From NCBI GenBank assembly GCA_032871835.1, contig CM065303.1, positions 51,312,597 through 51,376,596 on the forward strand: a DNA stretch of 64,000 nucleotides, given 5' to 3'. The notes beneath the pieces are model-generated. The model made no database searches, was not told the DNA's origin, and saw only the letters and a program-made list of their open reading frames with translations. How positions within the stretch are numbered: the stretch's first letter is position 1; the number at the start of each line of letters is the position of its first letter. Below, piece by piece: positions 23,354 to 35,302 of the stretch. The DNA is from Dipteronia dyeriana (Eukaryota > Streptophyta > Magnoliopsida > Sapindales > Sapindaceae). The position numbers were made by a program, and so were the translations under genes.

Positions 23354-23891
23354 GTAACTGATCGAGTAAAGAAGACTCGATCGGGTTATAGAACCGATCA
23401 GCCAAAGGCATGTAAAAGAACTGTAATACCAAGTTAACCACAATTCAAATACAAGGAAAAAGAATCTTACCTAAACAAGGAACCATGAAGCATACTCCAA
23501 TAAGGGAACAAATTTCCTTAGAGATATTAAGTCCAAACTCAACAGGGGATCTAACTCATTTAATGTACAGGATATGCAAAACAAGAAAGAAGATGAAAGC
23601 GACTCCAACAAATAAGAGTCTTACTAAATCTCACCACTTTTCTTACTTGTTTTCCAAGGATTAGGGTTCTATACATGTATAAATAGACTCTTAATGTCAT
23701 TATGTATGCACATGCAAAACAACATATTACTGTAAGAGTGAAAAAGAGATTGAGTGTGTAATTCATTGTTACATAACAAAACTTGCCTTATTACCATTCT
23801 TGCATTTATTTTTCTTATAATTGCAAACTAAATCTCTAAGTTATGAGAGTTTCTTATTGACTTTTTCTCTATTGAAAAAGTGTCATCAACA
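23354..23891 (+). repeat. Truncated 5' LTR of Tat-1
   Basis: Matches 27846-28447 of the right LTR, with a gap of about 60 bases near 23772. It ends CATCAACA followed directly by ATTGACGCTGGAGG, the presumed primer-site region, which is extended by a long purine run (23900-23932). Confidence 0.82.
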
Positions 23892-24057
23892 ATTGACGCT
23901 GGAGGGAAGGAGGAAGGAGGAGGGGGAGGGGGAACTATTGCAGAATCTCTCCAAGGGCTTCTAACAAGCTATCATCGTAAACAACAAAGGTGGAGATGCC
24001 TCAGATAGTGACAGAAGATGGTCCCCACATAATATTAATGCTTACGGTGAGCACAGG

Positions 24058-24760
24058 GTGAGTACTGTTGGTGGAGGATTGGCCTTTGAAACTCCAATCA
24101 TAGGTGCCCAAACCGTGATAACCCCCGTAAATGCTTCAGAAGGAATGTCCCCAGAAGCATTCCAACGTATTCAAGAATCCCTACGGATAGTCATTAATGA
24201 CGCGACAAGGCAATGGATCAACATAACGGTGACCACAAATTTGAATTCCACATATCAATTATTAACTTTTTTTATGACTTATGATACAGAAGTGCGCTCA
24301 GAGATAGTGGGTGCAACTCCGAGTGCTCCCTTTAAAACTGGCAAAGATAAGGCAGATCATCGCGAGCAATAAAGAAATGAGTTTTCCCAGAAAAAGGATG
24401 ATCTTTATGATGATAGAGATCATAAGGAAGATGGTCACCATGGTGGTAGAGAGATTTCAGGGAAGCTGGTCGTCAAGATGGATGTATGGAGATATATCGA
24501 CAGTCAATCAGAATATGCTTGGGAAAACCATAATGGAGAAGACCGAATGAGGCCCTGATCGGTTTCAACCGATGATGATCTCCCACCCAAGAGGCGTTAG
24601 GCAATCAGGTCATCGAATAGGTTTAACCAATAGAATGCTCAACTTGCAAGACGTAAACCAAGGGACCTTATGTGATCACTATTAATCAGAAGTCTCATGA
24701 GCACGGAGAACTGGAGAGTGAACGTGAGGTCTTACTGTGAAGAATTAAAGGGAGCCTTAG
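24058..24760 (+). pseudogene. Tat-1 gag N-terminal remnant
   Basis: The open stretch 24058-24372 (104 codons) contains SPEAFQRIQESLRIVINDA and the R-EIVGA segment, alignable with the Tat-2 leader/gag region at 31260-31440. Further similarity runs through 24740 (ESEREVL as in Tat-2 at 31740), then stops abruptly where antisense-gene sequence begins. It is the N-terminal gag region only; the capsid core and all pol are deleted. Confidence 0.7.
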
Positions 24761-27069
24761 ATTCAGCAGTTGCCTCCTTATTCTTTATACCTCCCTCATC
24801 CTGGACTTCCCCTCGAGGAGCCATTTCTTTTCTAATGACAACAGCTTGAGTGGTATTGCCCATCCCGGTTGGATTACTACCTTAAGGAGAAGCCTTGCAG
24901 ATGCAACTATGACTTGACTTACATTGGCATTATCATTATGATCCATTATAACATTTTCGACACAAACACCAGCTGTTGTTTCTAATTGAGCTATAGTCTA
25001 TTGACCTGAGAGACTAGCAGCGTTCGCAGAAGGGTCGATAGCCTGATCGGTCAGATTGTTAATTTCTTCCACATTAGGCAGACTCTCGTCAAATTCAGAA
25101 TTAATGAAGACTATCCGATGATTCTCTCTGAAATTCAATTAAGCATGTACGAGATGGTTTGTAGGCTAACCGGTTGAGACCATGTTAGCGAGCTGAGCAA
25201 CATGAATGGCTGGTTGAGTAGTCTAAACTTCTGGATGAATAGCCTGATCAGTAGCTTGAACTTGATCGGTTGGCAAAGAAGGACTCTCAACAGCAGAACG
25301 ATCAGATCTGCTCATTGAGCACCTTTCTCTTGTTAACAAGTCGCTCAACATTCATTGATCATCATCATCCTCATCAGATTCAACCATATGGATAGGTTGG
25401 ACGCTCACCAACAAATCTGATACCACCTCAGCTTCTACAACATGGTCGACCTGAGCATCCCCAGGAACAGTCGGCTAATCTTTAACCTCAACCACTTATT
25501 CCTTAATGACACCACTCAAAGATTAAGGATGAGGGACATTAGAAGCAGAATTCCTAAATGCTTTCTTTGTAATTTTCCTAGCAGTGGTTTTCTTGTTCAG
25601 TTTTCACTTAGTACTTTTGGGAGATTTTGAGTTTCCTCTACTATTGCCCGTTCGACAGTAGTATCAACATGTATTGGAGAAGCATTTGGGCCAGGAATAT
25701 AAGTGTTCTCCATAAAATCATGCTCTGGAGGAGAAATCCCTTGGGCAACCTGTTCAACGACTTTTTTTTGACTGACCTTATCCATGCTCTTAGTTCACTC
25801 AGCTTGGTCACCAGCAACCATATCATAATCAAATACTGAAAAATATTGAAACAATGTTAATTTGACTGATGGTAGTGTTGAACATAAATCCAAATTAAAG
25901 ATAATGTGAACTTACGGTGTTTTCGCCCCTTGGAGATAGCTGTGAAGAGCCCCACTTCTATCAAGTCTTTCTCTACTAGAAATGAGAGACGATTCTTGTT
26001 GTCCTAAGATTGAGTGGTGACCTTAATCACACATGTAACTTCCTCCTTAGTTAGCATTAGAGAGATTTAGACCAGACATCATGGTTGACAAAATGCTTGG
26101 GGACACTATTTCTGGTCAGCCCTTAAGAGGCATCACCAACTACCACTCAACCCTAATCACCTGAAACGAAGAAGCAACTGTTCCTCCAATTTTTTTTTGA
26201 TTAAAGGAATCCCAAGATAAAGCCTTTTTGATCCTTGTTAGTTGAGGGGGGAGGGGGGTGTGTGGGTAGGTGGGTGAGGTTTGGTATCTACATCCTTAGA
26301 AACCTAGTGATTATTAGAGATTGACTGAATATGGAAAGTACCTTCAATATCCGATAGACCGATAGTGTAAAAATGATGAATCTCTTTAGAGGTAAGTGGA
26401 TTTTTTGCATCAATATTCTTCCAAAACTTCCATAAGAAAACTAAAATCCAGTGTGAATTAGGAGTCTGCTGAGCGAGTGCAATCCCAGCATCTATCGAAA
26501 ATCTGGCAATGTAAGGCTGGAAAAGCAAAGTAACCCCCAAAGTAAGCATGGCACCATATAAAGCGACGACTCCTGGAGGTGGATTCCAAATTGCTTAGTT
26601 CTCATCATGAAAGAGCCTGACATAATGAGAAATGTTAAACGTCTTAGTGTATTCAAGGACCTCTTGTAACTTCAGTGTCATAGGCAGAAGGCTAAACATA
26701 ACAAAATCTCAACAAGTGCTCTTGCTGTTTCTTATCAACTTTCTCTAACCAAATAGTTTACGCCGTAATCTTCAAGTCATTCATGGAATAAGCTTTAGCA
26801 GTGGGTTTCTTGCCCTGACTGGTGCGGGTTGTTATTATAATTTCTAGACAAGGTATGACATGAGAAACAATGGGATTAGTAGAAGCAAAATGAAATACGT
26901 ATTGTGCAAAAGTAAACTCATTATTAAGAGCTACGAGCTGAGATTGTGAAGTGAAAACTGAAGGGTTATTTCTTAGTATATATTCGATCCTATTAGCAGT
27001 CTCTATATCATCGGCCTTGATAGCCTAGTATAGTAACTTAATGAAATGAAGGCGAGTGCGAGGTTCCAT
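24761..27069 (-). pseudogene. Tat-1 antisense gene (aORF) remnant, with one intron
   Basis: On the minus strand a frame starting near 27069 (MEPRTRLHFIKLLY) passes one stop and continues as IKADDIETANRIEYILRNN and beyond. A later open part (26549-26304) has YIARFSIDAGIALAQQTPN. At 25915-25836 an 80-base GTAAGT...TTCAG intron precedes the block VAQGISPPEHDFMENTY (25785-25597 ORF). Each later block aligns with the minus strand of Tat-2. From 25590 to 24761 only degenerate sequence is seen. I recognise no named domain. Antisense ORFs between pol and the 3' LTR are known for Tat-lineage elements; function is unknown. Confidence 0.65.
25836..25915 (-). other. Intron of the Tat-1 antisense gene (80 nt)
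   Basis: Minus strand: exon end AAACACC, donor GTAAGTTCAC, T-rich 3' part, acceptor TTTTTCAG, exon TATTTGATTATGATATGG. Tat-2 has an 82-base intron at the same place in the protein. Confidence 0.75.
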
Positions 27070-27602
27070 GAAAACTAACCTGATATCTCGAGTTGAAATG
27101 AATAAGAGATGTTGATCTTGGAAGGAATCTGAGATTCGACGAAAACAGAAAGCTAAAGATCTTGAAGAACCATAAAAGCTCAAGAAAACGAGAGTCTCAA
27201 AGATTAGGGTTTGGCTCTTGAGAGAAGAATTGCATGAAAAGTTTGAGATAAAAGGAAAATGAAGAGTTTTAAACTTTATAGGTGGTGCTGATGTCATCCC
27301 ACATTTTAAAAAACACGTGTGAGTGGGAGTTGTTGCACGCTCTCCGAAAATCACCTTCCTTGTACCCATTTATGACCTGACAGAGTGGCAAGTGTCAGCC
27401 AAAGAATGAGACCAGTCACCACGAGTCCCATCAACACCTCAAATTAGTTGAACAGTCGAGTGTTGTGGCTAAATTAAATACTTAGATGTTAAGGCAAAAC
27501 CATCATTAATGAGCATAATGATAGAACTTAAAGATATAGTTAAATATATCTCATCGAGCGAATCTTTTTTTCAAAATCGAACGAGGAACTTGGCTCAAAT
27601 AT

Positions 27603-27615
27603 TTAAGGAGGGTAT
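27603..27615 (+). other. Polypurine tract of Tat-1
   Basis: TTAAGGAGGGTAT directly precedes TGTTATTGAT, the start of the right LTR; Tat-2 has TTAAGAGGGTAT at the same place. Confidence 0.8.
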
Positions 27616-28447
27616 TGTTATTGATAAATTTTGATAAACCAAAAGGTTAGAATCATTACCGAAAAAAGTGATGATCAAGTATGCGATGTCACCAAAGTCA
27701 ACTAGAGGAAACCAGTTGTAGTTGACAAAGTCTCAACCTTTGGCTCCAGTGAGATCTGGTCAGGCAAACAAACCGATCGGATTGAGAAAACCTGATGGGG
27801 TTAAATAACTAATTAGATAAAAGACACTGATCGGGTTGAGTAACCGATCGGGTAAAGAAGACCCAATCGGGTTAGAGAATCGATCGGCCAAATACGTGTA
27901 AAAAGACAATAATACCTAGTTAACCAACACTCAAATACAATGAGGAAGAATCTTACCTATACAAGGAACCCTGAAGCATACTCTAATAAGGGAACAAATT
28001 TCCTTAGAGATATTTGAGTCCACATTCAGTAGGGGATCTAACTTATTTAATGTGTAGGATACATAAAACTTGAAAAAAAAGATAAAAACGACTCCAACAA
28101 ATCAGAGTCCTACTAAATTTCGTCACTTTCTTTACTTGTATACCAAGAATTAAGGTTCTATGCATGTATAAATAGGCCCTTAATGTCATTATGTACTCAC
28201 ATGCAAAAAAAAAAGCATATAACTGCGAGAGTGAAAAAGAGATTGTGTGTGTAATTCATTTTTACATAGTGAAACCGTGTTCTCGCTGTCTCCGTCAACC
28301 GTGGATGTTTTCCCGTCTTGGGATTTACCATGTAAAACTTGCCTTCTTACCATTCTTGCCTCTATTGTTCTTATAATTGCGAACTAAAGCTTTAAGTTAA
28401 GAGAGTTTCTTGTTGACTTTTTCTCTATCAAAATAGTGATGTTAACA
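27616..28447 (+). repeat. 3' LTR of Tat-1 (832 bp)
   Basis: Starts TGTTATTGATAAA and ends ATGTTAACA. It contains repeated CCGATCGGGTT motifs (27770-27890) and a TATAAATAGGCCC box at about 28168. The same LTR family, clearly diverged, bounds Tat-2. Confidence 0.85.
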
Positions 28448-29944
28448 AAATGTACTTGCGGAATTTTTTAAATAAATAAATATTCAAAACATCATCGGAT
28501 CGTACTCTAAACGTATGCAAGTTGAATTAATTTGGAGATTATCTTTGCAGTTTAGTCTCTGCAAATCTTCCGCACTAAGCACAAGATTGAATCACTTAAG
28601 AATGTAAGCTCGTTTTTCTTTGAACCATGGTGTATATCCACCTACAAGACTTAAAGAAATTGATTAAAGGCAAAATTCAACTTTGAAACTTATAATTTAC
28701 TTACAAGCTTGTGTCAACGCCAATGAGAATGGCAAGCCTGGTGTAAATCTATTTTTTCTTTTAAGCCATCTATTTATAGGTTTAGAAAAAAATAATTTGT
28801 TTTCTCATAGGACACAAGAATCACAAATCTTATAATGATTTAGTAAGTTTAATCTTATTAGAAGCCTTTTCCTTTTTAATTTATTTTATTTATTTTTCCA
28901 TCAAAATCCTATTTTGATTTATTTTCCATTCCTAATGGGAAATAAAATAAAAGAAGTAAGATGATTCTTTGTCTTGAAACCCAACATTTGAGCCTAATAG
29001 GTTCCTTTAGTTGATCCAATTTAACTTGTGAAGTTTAGAAATCTACAGGTTATTTTAATTACAATCTCCAATATATTTTGCCCAAGTACTAATTAACTCT
29101 TAATTAATTAGGTCCAAATATATTAATTTCAGTTTAGTTCTCTTAATTAATTGGGTCAAAATATATTAATTTCAATTTAGTTCACTAAAAACTGAAATTG
29201 CACTCTTGAATTAAAATCAAATATATTAAATATTTTTACCGTCAGCAATTGTGTGCAATATGTATCCTCATAAAAAATACCAATAATTAAAATGTCTTTT
29301 AACCATCACATTATTAATTATTTTATTCTTTACGATCGTTATTATATCTAATGAATAATTTTAATTTATCATAAATTATGATTCAATAACTCTTTATTGA
29401 ATACTTGGTACCAAGATTTATTATCTAAGTCTTCGTCAGAACTATAAGGTGGTATTTACTCTTATTTGATTATAGAAGCAATGATGTCCATATCTATAAA
29501 TATATGTCCGCTATGACATATGAATCAATAACGCCAAACTGTCATGATTAAACTGTTATTCTTTGGGCATACCCATTGATAGCTCAAACGTTATAACTCA
29601 TAATACATATGGTAAATTATTTATCTCAAGATTAATATAGATATTTCAATTGCTCTATTGTGAATGTATTATTCCATTAACAGTAAAATCAGATTATACT
29701 ATTCACTTGATCCGTACAATACATCATATGTACTAGGTTTTTTTATTCAAAGTCTTTCACTTGGTGATTTTAGACTGATGACTTCCCGATTGAAAACAAA
29801 AGACCCACAATTTTAATCAAGATAAAGTGTCCAGCCTGTATCTTAAGTTGTAAACATTTTAAGACAAAATAAAGAATTATTTCTATCACAAATAAACTTC
29901 TTTATATGAATAATTCTTTATGTTTCCTTTAGTATTGGATCCCT
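28448..29944 (-). repeat. Possible minus-strand solo LTR or LTR remnant
   Basis: There is no coding sequence. The minus strand has a TATAAATAGATGG box at about 28785, long AT-rich stretches, and near 29700 a GTACAATAC-containing segment reminiscent of the Copia-D LTR (13470). The layout resembles a copia LTR on the minus strand, but I could not fix its ends or a duplication. Confidence 0.35.
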
Positions 29945-29953
29945 AGGTGGTAT

Positions 29954-30163
29954 TTGGTTACCGTGGTGGAATGATAATTGGAATAAAATGGAATGAAAAG
30001 ATGATTTCTTTGTTTGGATGAGACTTTAGAATCAATATCAGAATCATTATTATTTTGTTTGGTTAACATCTGAATGAAATGGAATTAACTGTATTTTAAC
30101 CAAAATACCCCTAATTACAAAACATTTATAATAACATGATATATTATGGATAATAATAATAAT
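29954..30163. repeat. Left part of a MITE-like repeat split by Tat-2
   Basis: GGTGGTATTTGGTT (29954) followed by GGAATG-type motifs is mirrored at the other side of Tat-2, where CATTCC motifs end in AACCATACATGACC (about 51853-51866). The two flanks look like one palindromic-ended non-autonomous element into which Tat-2 inserted. Confidence 0.45.
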
Positions 30164-31030
30164 TGTTATTGGTAAAATCTGAAGAATGATAAGTCAACAT
30201 AATTATCAAAAAATGCGGGAGTCAAAGATGCTACGTCACCAAAAGTCAACTTTACTGAACCAACCTAAGTTGACCAATGATGGTTTCATAATACTCGGTC
30301 GGGGTTACCTACCGATAGGGTAATATATAACTCAACTGAAGTGATTAGATTGATCAGATAAAGATAGTTGAGTCGGGATTATCGAGATAGTCGGGTCAAA
30401 CCCTCATATCGAGATCGAATCACTGATCGAGGAAAATAAGACCTGGTTGGGTTTGGTAGATCATCAGTTGAAGTGACACGTGGACATTATCAGATTCAAT
30501 GTAATCATGATTCAAATACATAGAGATCAAGTCTTACTCTAACAAGGTGTCTCCAAGCATATTCTGATAGGGAAACAAATTCCTTTGTAGATATCAGAAT
30601 CGAAATCAGGCAAGAGGTCTAATGTGTGAAGAATGCGAAACAGGAAAGAAGAATAAAACAACTCTAATACGTCAACTTTCTTACTTGTATAACATGAATT
30701 AGGGTCCTATGCATGTATAAATAGACCCATAATCTCATTGTAAAAAAGGGTACGAAAACATAGATATCAACACATAGAAAAAATACAAAAACAAGAGAAA
30801 GAGAGAGATACGCTAGAAAGAAGAGATTGAGTGTGTAATCATTTTATCATAGTGATTTCTCCTCGCAGTCGTCGGCAACCGTAGATGTTTCCTTGTCTTG
30901 GGGTTTTACCATGTAAACTTGTGTCTTATTTTCTCACTTTTCTCTTTTAAATTCATAACTTGATCATTAATTTGCATTCACCTGTTAGACGTGTAATTAG
31001 TTCTACGTAATCCAGAAATAAACATCAACA
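30164..31030 (+). repeat. 5' LTR of Tat-2
   Basis: Starts TGTTATTGGTAAAATC, ends ACATCAACA. It has a TATAAATAGACCC box at about 30716 and a GGGGTTTTACCATGTAAACT segment near 30900 comparable with the Tat-1 LTR. Confidence 0.92.
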
Positions 31031-31050
31031 ACTGACGCTAGAAGGAGGGG
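31031..31050 (+). other. Presumed primer-binding region of Tat-2
   Basis: ACTGACGCTAGAAGGAGGGG follows the LTR with no spacer; Tat-1 has ATTGACGCTGGAGGGAAGG. The position and GCGCT-like core suggest the primer site, but I cannot name the tRNA with confidence. Confidence 0.6.
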
Positions 31051-31098
31051 TGAATCTCCGGCCTTGTGATCAACCAGAGGTTTAATCATACAAAGTGA

Positions 31099-32205
31099 AT
31101 CATGGTTTCCAGCGCTGATAGAAGTTTGTCCCCGTGTAACGCCGATGTCCCATGAGAAGCGAACGTTACTGAGGCAGACGCACCGGGAGCAGATCTAACC
31201 TTAAGAACTCCACCGTCAAGCAAGCAGGACGCTGTCACAACCACAAGCCAGACTACAGGGATATCTCCAGATGTTTTCAGGTAAATTCAAGAATACCTAC
31301 GGAGAGTCATGGAGGATGCCGCTAGACAGGGAATTAACATAACCGCAATCACAAACATGAATTTGCCGTACAAGCTCTCTACACCAGTGGTAGCTCATGG
31401 ACCCAAGGTGCGCTCTGAGATCGTGGCAATTGCTCTAGGCGTGCCCTAAAATTCTGAAAGAAATAGAGTAGAGAAATGGGACAAAAGAGGGCGTTCACAC
31501 AGAAGAAGTAGCCCCCATTAGGATAGAATGGTGGAAAAACATGAGAAGTCAAGCTCACGCGAGGATACCACATGGCATGACGGTGTGAGACTATATCCTG
31601 AGAAGGAAGACATGTATGATGGACGAAGTAGGAAGCCCTGACTAAATTTAAGTGATAACGAGCACACTCCTAGAGGATGAAGGGACCTGTATGGAATCAC
31701 AGTGCACCAAAGGTTAGACAGGCATGGTGAACCCGAAGGGGAGCGCGAAGTCCTTCTCAGAAGGATAGAAGCTTTGGAGAAAAAGTAAAATCAAGATAAT
31801 CCCCTAATCGCGAGTTTTGGGAACCTGCTCGCTGATGCCATAAGACAAGCTCGCTTTTTGGAGAATTTAGGATGCCGTATGCAGAGCATTTCAAAGCCAA
31901 TACCGATCCTCAGGAACACGTTAAGAGATACCAGAGCGCCATGGCTCAGTACGATTATGACGACGCTTTCATGTGTCGTATGTTTCCTCAGATATTAGGG
32001 GATCAAAGATCCAGGTGGTTCGGAGGATTATCATCGAGGTTCATCAGGAGTTTCGAGGGGTTGACACTAGCGTTCACCAAACAATTTATGGGGAATATCT
32101 AGAGGAGAAAATCAGTGTTAGCTCTTTCTACCTTAAGGCAAATGAAGGACGAAAAGCTAAAAGATTACCTGAACAGGTTCTCACAGGAGGTATCCAAGGT
32201 TCAGG
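31099..32205 (+). pseudogene. Tat-2 gag, first part
   Basis: An N-terminal segment (31099-31440) aligns with Tat-1 gag. The capsid core is open at 31872-32102: MPYAEHFKANTDPQEHVKRY, CRMFPQILGD, and FIRSFEGLTLAFTKQFMGN, the retrotrans_gag pattern (W-F-L-I-SF-L-F). A stop and frame change at 32100 lead to DYLNRFSQEVSKVQDP, where the hAT-like insertion starts at 32214. The same frame resumes after the insertion at 35303. Confidence 0.82.
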
Positions 32206-32213
32206 ACCCTAAG
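32206..32213. repeat. Left 8-bp duplication of the hAT-like element
   Basis: ACCCTAAG here and ACCCTAAC at 35303-35310. Keeping only the right copy makes the gag frame read ...VQDPNNDTVVSTFINS. Confidence 0.75.
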
Positions 32214-32786
32214 TCTAGGGGTGTCAATTCGGGTTGACGGGTCGTGTTTGGGTCAACCCGAACACGACACGACTAATTTTGGATCGACCCAAACACGACA
32301 CAATTAATAAATGGGTTACACCCCCTCGACCCAAACACTACAAAACACAAATTTTTTTGGGTCAACTCGTACACGACACGAATAACCCCGTTTAATAAAT
32401 GGGTTTGACGGGTCATGTTAGATGGCCCGTATAACCTTTTAATACTAATTTCAATATTTCACTAAAACACACATTAATAATAAAATTTTAGGAAAGTTAT
32501 TCAGTACACTAATTCAAATACATCCTCAATCCACATAAATAATTCAAAACAATAATTAAGATATTCAAACATAAATATAAATCCATAAGTCCACAAAAAT
32601 GATAATTAAGAAATTTAAACACAAATACAAATCCATAAGTCCACAAGTTCATAATAAAATAAAAATCCACAAGTTCATAATAGCTTAGTAAAATAAAAAC
32701 CCACAAGTTCTTAATAGCATCCGATATTCAAATACCAAAACAAAAATCATTGATGTTAACACAAAATATGTGATCAGGAACTCTTC

Positions 32787-32869
32787 TTATTCTTGTCCAT
32801 ACTCCTCTTTCATACTCTCGGACCCAAATTCAAAATTATTGATGTCATTGGAATCCATAGATGTATGAC
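32787..32869 (-). pseudogene. Possible last exon of a hAT transposase
   Basis: Minus strand: acceptor-like TTTTGTAG at 32870-32877, then an acidic peptide with DSNDINNFEF and EEYGQE followed by a stop. hAT transposase genes often end in a short acidic tail near the element end. Only about 27 codons, so this is a suggestion. Confidence 0.3.
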
Positions 32870-33302
32870 CTACAAAATGTGAATTAATTGGTTACAATTT
32901 TCAATTTCAATTAAGCACAAAAATAGCTACACAATAGGTATAATGAAAAAAAAAACTATTGTTTAACTGACATAATGAAAAAAAGTTAAGGATACCGATT
33001 AATTTTATTGTTTACTTAATGCAGGAAAATTCATCTCCTTTTGTTTTCAAGATGACATGACAATGGGGTAAATAAAAAATGGACACAGTTAACAGGCTTA
33101 ATATTCTACTCACCATATTTGTAAAAGAATAACAAATTTTTCTATGGATGGTTCTATTACAATAACTACATAATCCAAGAGTTTGACAAAAAGCCAACCA
33201 GAATGTCCAGGCATGTAGGTAATATTTTATGTAGTACTTTTTAATAATATCCTTGTGAATAGAAGTGAATAGCTAATCAGAATTGTTAAGCTATTTCTAG
33301 GC

Positions 33303-33305
<3 letters not shown>

Positions 33306-33347
<42 letters not shown>
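33306..33347. repeat. (TA)n microsatellite
   Basis: About 21 TA units within the hAT-like element. Confidence 0.95.
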
Positions 33348-33348
<1 letters not shown>

Positions 33349-33660
33349 CTAGTTTAAGTGTAACAAAGTGACAAAATTATTTGTTATATGTAGTGACAAA
33401 ATTATATATATTTGTTATATGTAGTAATAATTCATTTAAACACTTGCTCTCCTACCTAACAATGCCAAACCTCAATTTATTAATTTCCCGTTCACATATC
33501 TCTCTCTATCTCTATTTATATTTAAATATTTATCCATATTTGTCTCCCTTATCTCATAAGCTTTTACTTGCAGCACTACTCCTCACTCTGCAGTACTACT
33601 TCAACTCTAGCTCTCTCTTCTCTGTCTTATTTTATGTTGTTTCTCGGGATATATTCTGAT

Positions 33661-33849
33661 CTGATGGATGGAGTGCAGAGAAAAATATTGGTGCAAACCC
33701 AGAGAAAAGTGAGCATCTTAAACATGGTTTTGAGGGTTTTGGCTCTGATTCTAACACTAGCTGCAACAATTGTTCTTCAGATGGACAATCAGACAAAGAT
33801 TGTTCCTATCAAAATTATAGCCACTAAAATAAAATCAATTCAACAATAG
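33661..33849 (+). pseudogene. CASP-like membrane protein fragment (N-terminal part) captured in the hAT-like element
   Basis: From ATG at 33664 a 61-codon stretch reads MDGVQRKILVQTQRKV, then a hydrophobic segment LRVLALILTLAATIVL and the sequence QMDNQTKIVPIKI, then a stop at 33847. The basic N-terminus, first transmembrane helix with a leading R, and D(N/K)QTK just after it match the CASP-like (CASPL1) family, four-helix plant membrane proteins. Upstream, 33440-33660 is pyrimidine-rich like a 5' leader. The other three helices are absent, so it is a fragment. It is on the strand opposite to the presumed transposase remnants. Confidence 0.6.
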
Positions 33850-34820
33850 ATTCAAGGCTGCAGAGCATATCGAGTTTAGAGATTCGAAAAAGCTTAAATC
33901 TGTAAGTTTGAACATAAAGAAAACAATAACTATCAGTAGCATAATAATAAAAACAAATAAGTTATTTTCTTTTGAACGGTTAGTATATTCAAAACTGGTC
34001 AAAGAAGCATAGTAACATAAGATCCTATTTTCAACCACAAAGGACTAAGAAGTAGATCCCATCACTTTCCAGCCAAGAAGGATGTAAAAACGTTTGTGCT
34101 TTGCTCTAATCAAAGATAACAAAAATCGAAATTCAACAGCCAAATATCGTGTTTAAATTGTCTAGAATATGCATAAAAGACCTCATGCTTCATTCTCACG
34201 CATTGAAAAAATGTCTTCCAACCAATTATGTCCTATTTTAGTTCCACATCTCCATCACACTTTTCATCTTCCCCTAACTTTCAATCTATATATATACACA
34301 AAAATCAAACCACATTTCAACATCTTTTAACACTGGAGTACTGGACCAATTATATCCCAACATATGCATTTCCCCCGACAAATTATATCCCACTAAAGTT
34401 TCAGAATTCAAAAGCTGCATCTAATTAATTTCGAAACCTTCCAAGTCAAATAGCCTATTAACTCTCACATATGAACATATCGAACAGATCATACAATTTT
34501 GAGGACCGGTGAGACCAGAAGCTTGAAAGATTTCAAACAATTAACCTGTAAAAATTTATTTTAAGACTAACAGTTTCATTGCAACCACTTTCGATATTTG
34601 ACGCAACTCTATTACACTTTCAATGGTCACAAAACTACGGCCTACAATTGACATAAAAATAATGCAAAACACATAGTAATAGACCACACAGAAAACTAGA
34701 AATAGAGAGAAACCAAGAAGGCCAAAAATGAAATTATTTTTTCCACAAATAATATCAAAAGAAACAGAGGTTGGATTATGAACAAAACTTAAAAACAAAA
34801 CAAAGGAAGGAGTCTCTTAC

Positions 34821-35040
34821 AGAGGTTGCACCGTTGCAGTAGACATGATACGGTGAGGGAGAGCTGTAACCAAGCAAAGGGTGATTGTGAGTCGGTGAGG
34901 GAGAGGAGCTAACGGTGACGATAAGGAAAAAGAGGCTGGTAGGCGATGAGAGTAGTTAGGATTTGGGAATGACAATGATAAGAGCTTGTAGGACTGTATG
35001 AGTAACAGCAATCTGAATTCTGAATCTCTGATGGTGTAAA
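34821..35040 (-). other. Possible untranslated first exon of the hAT-like element
   Basis: GC-richer than its surroundings; on the minus strand it ends GCAACCTCT followed by a good donor GTAAGAGAC at 34820-34812. It lies just inside the subterminal repeats where a transposase promoter would start. Confidence 0.35.
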
Positions 35041-35302
35041 GTGAGGTTAGAGTTTTTTTATCAATTTATATGGTAGGTAAAATTACACAAATACCCTTAA
35101 TCAATAAAATTACATTTTTACCCCTATTAATCGTGTCAACCCGTAACCCGTTAAGGTTAACCCGGACACGACATGATTATTAAACGGGTTAGACGGGTTG
35201 ACCCATTTATAGACAGGACCTGATTAGCCTCAATCAAAACCCATAATAACCATGTTCTTGTCGTGTCGACCCATCGTGTCGTTACCCATATTGACACCTC
35301 TA

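Larger units (their letters stand above)
23354..28447 (+). mobile_element. Tat-1: Ty3/gypsy Tat-type derivative without pol
   Basis: A 5'-truncated left LTR (about 23354-23891) and a full right LTR (27616-28447) match each other. Between them lie a gag remnant on the plus strand and an antisense gene remnant on the minus strand; protease, RT, RNase H and integrase are missing. Gag and antisense gene are related to those of Tat-2. The left boundary is where LTR similarity starts; 240 bp of LTR are missing there. Confidence 0.82.
32214..35302 (-). mobile_element. hAT-like non-autonomous element (3.1 kb) with a captured gene fragment
   Basis: The ends TAGGGGTGTCAAT (32216) and the complement of the right end, TAGAGGTGTCAAT, form terminal inverted repeats. 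An 8-bp duplication flanks it. Both subterminal zones (32221-32430 and 35120-35290) are packed with CGTGTCG/CGACACG and GGGTTGAC motifs, as hAT elements often are. No transposase core is present. A short acidic C-terminal exon-like piece (32787-32869, minus) and a GC-richer untranslated exon-like piece (34821-35040, minus) suggest an internally deleted derivative of an autonomous element. A CASP-like coding fragment sits in the middle. Confidence 0.75.
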
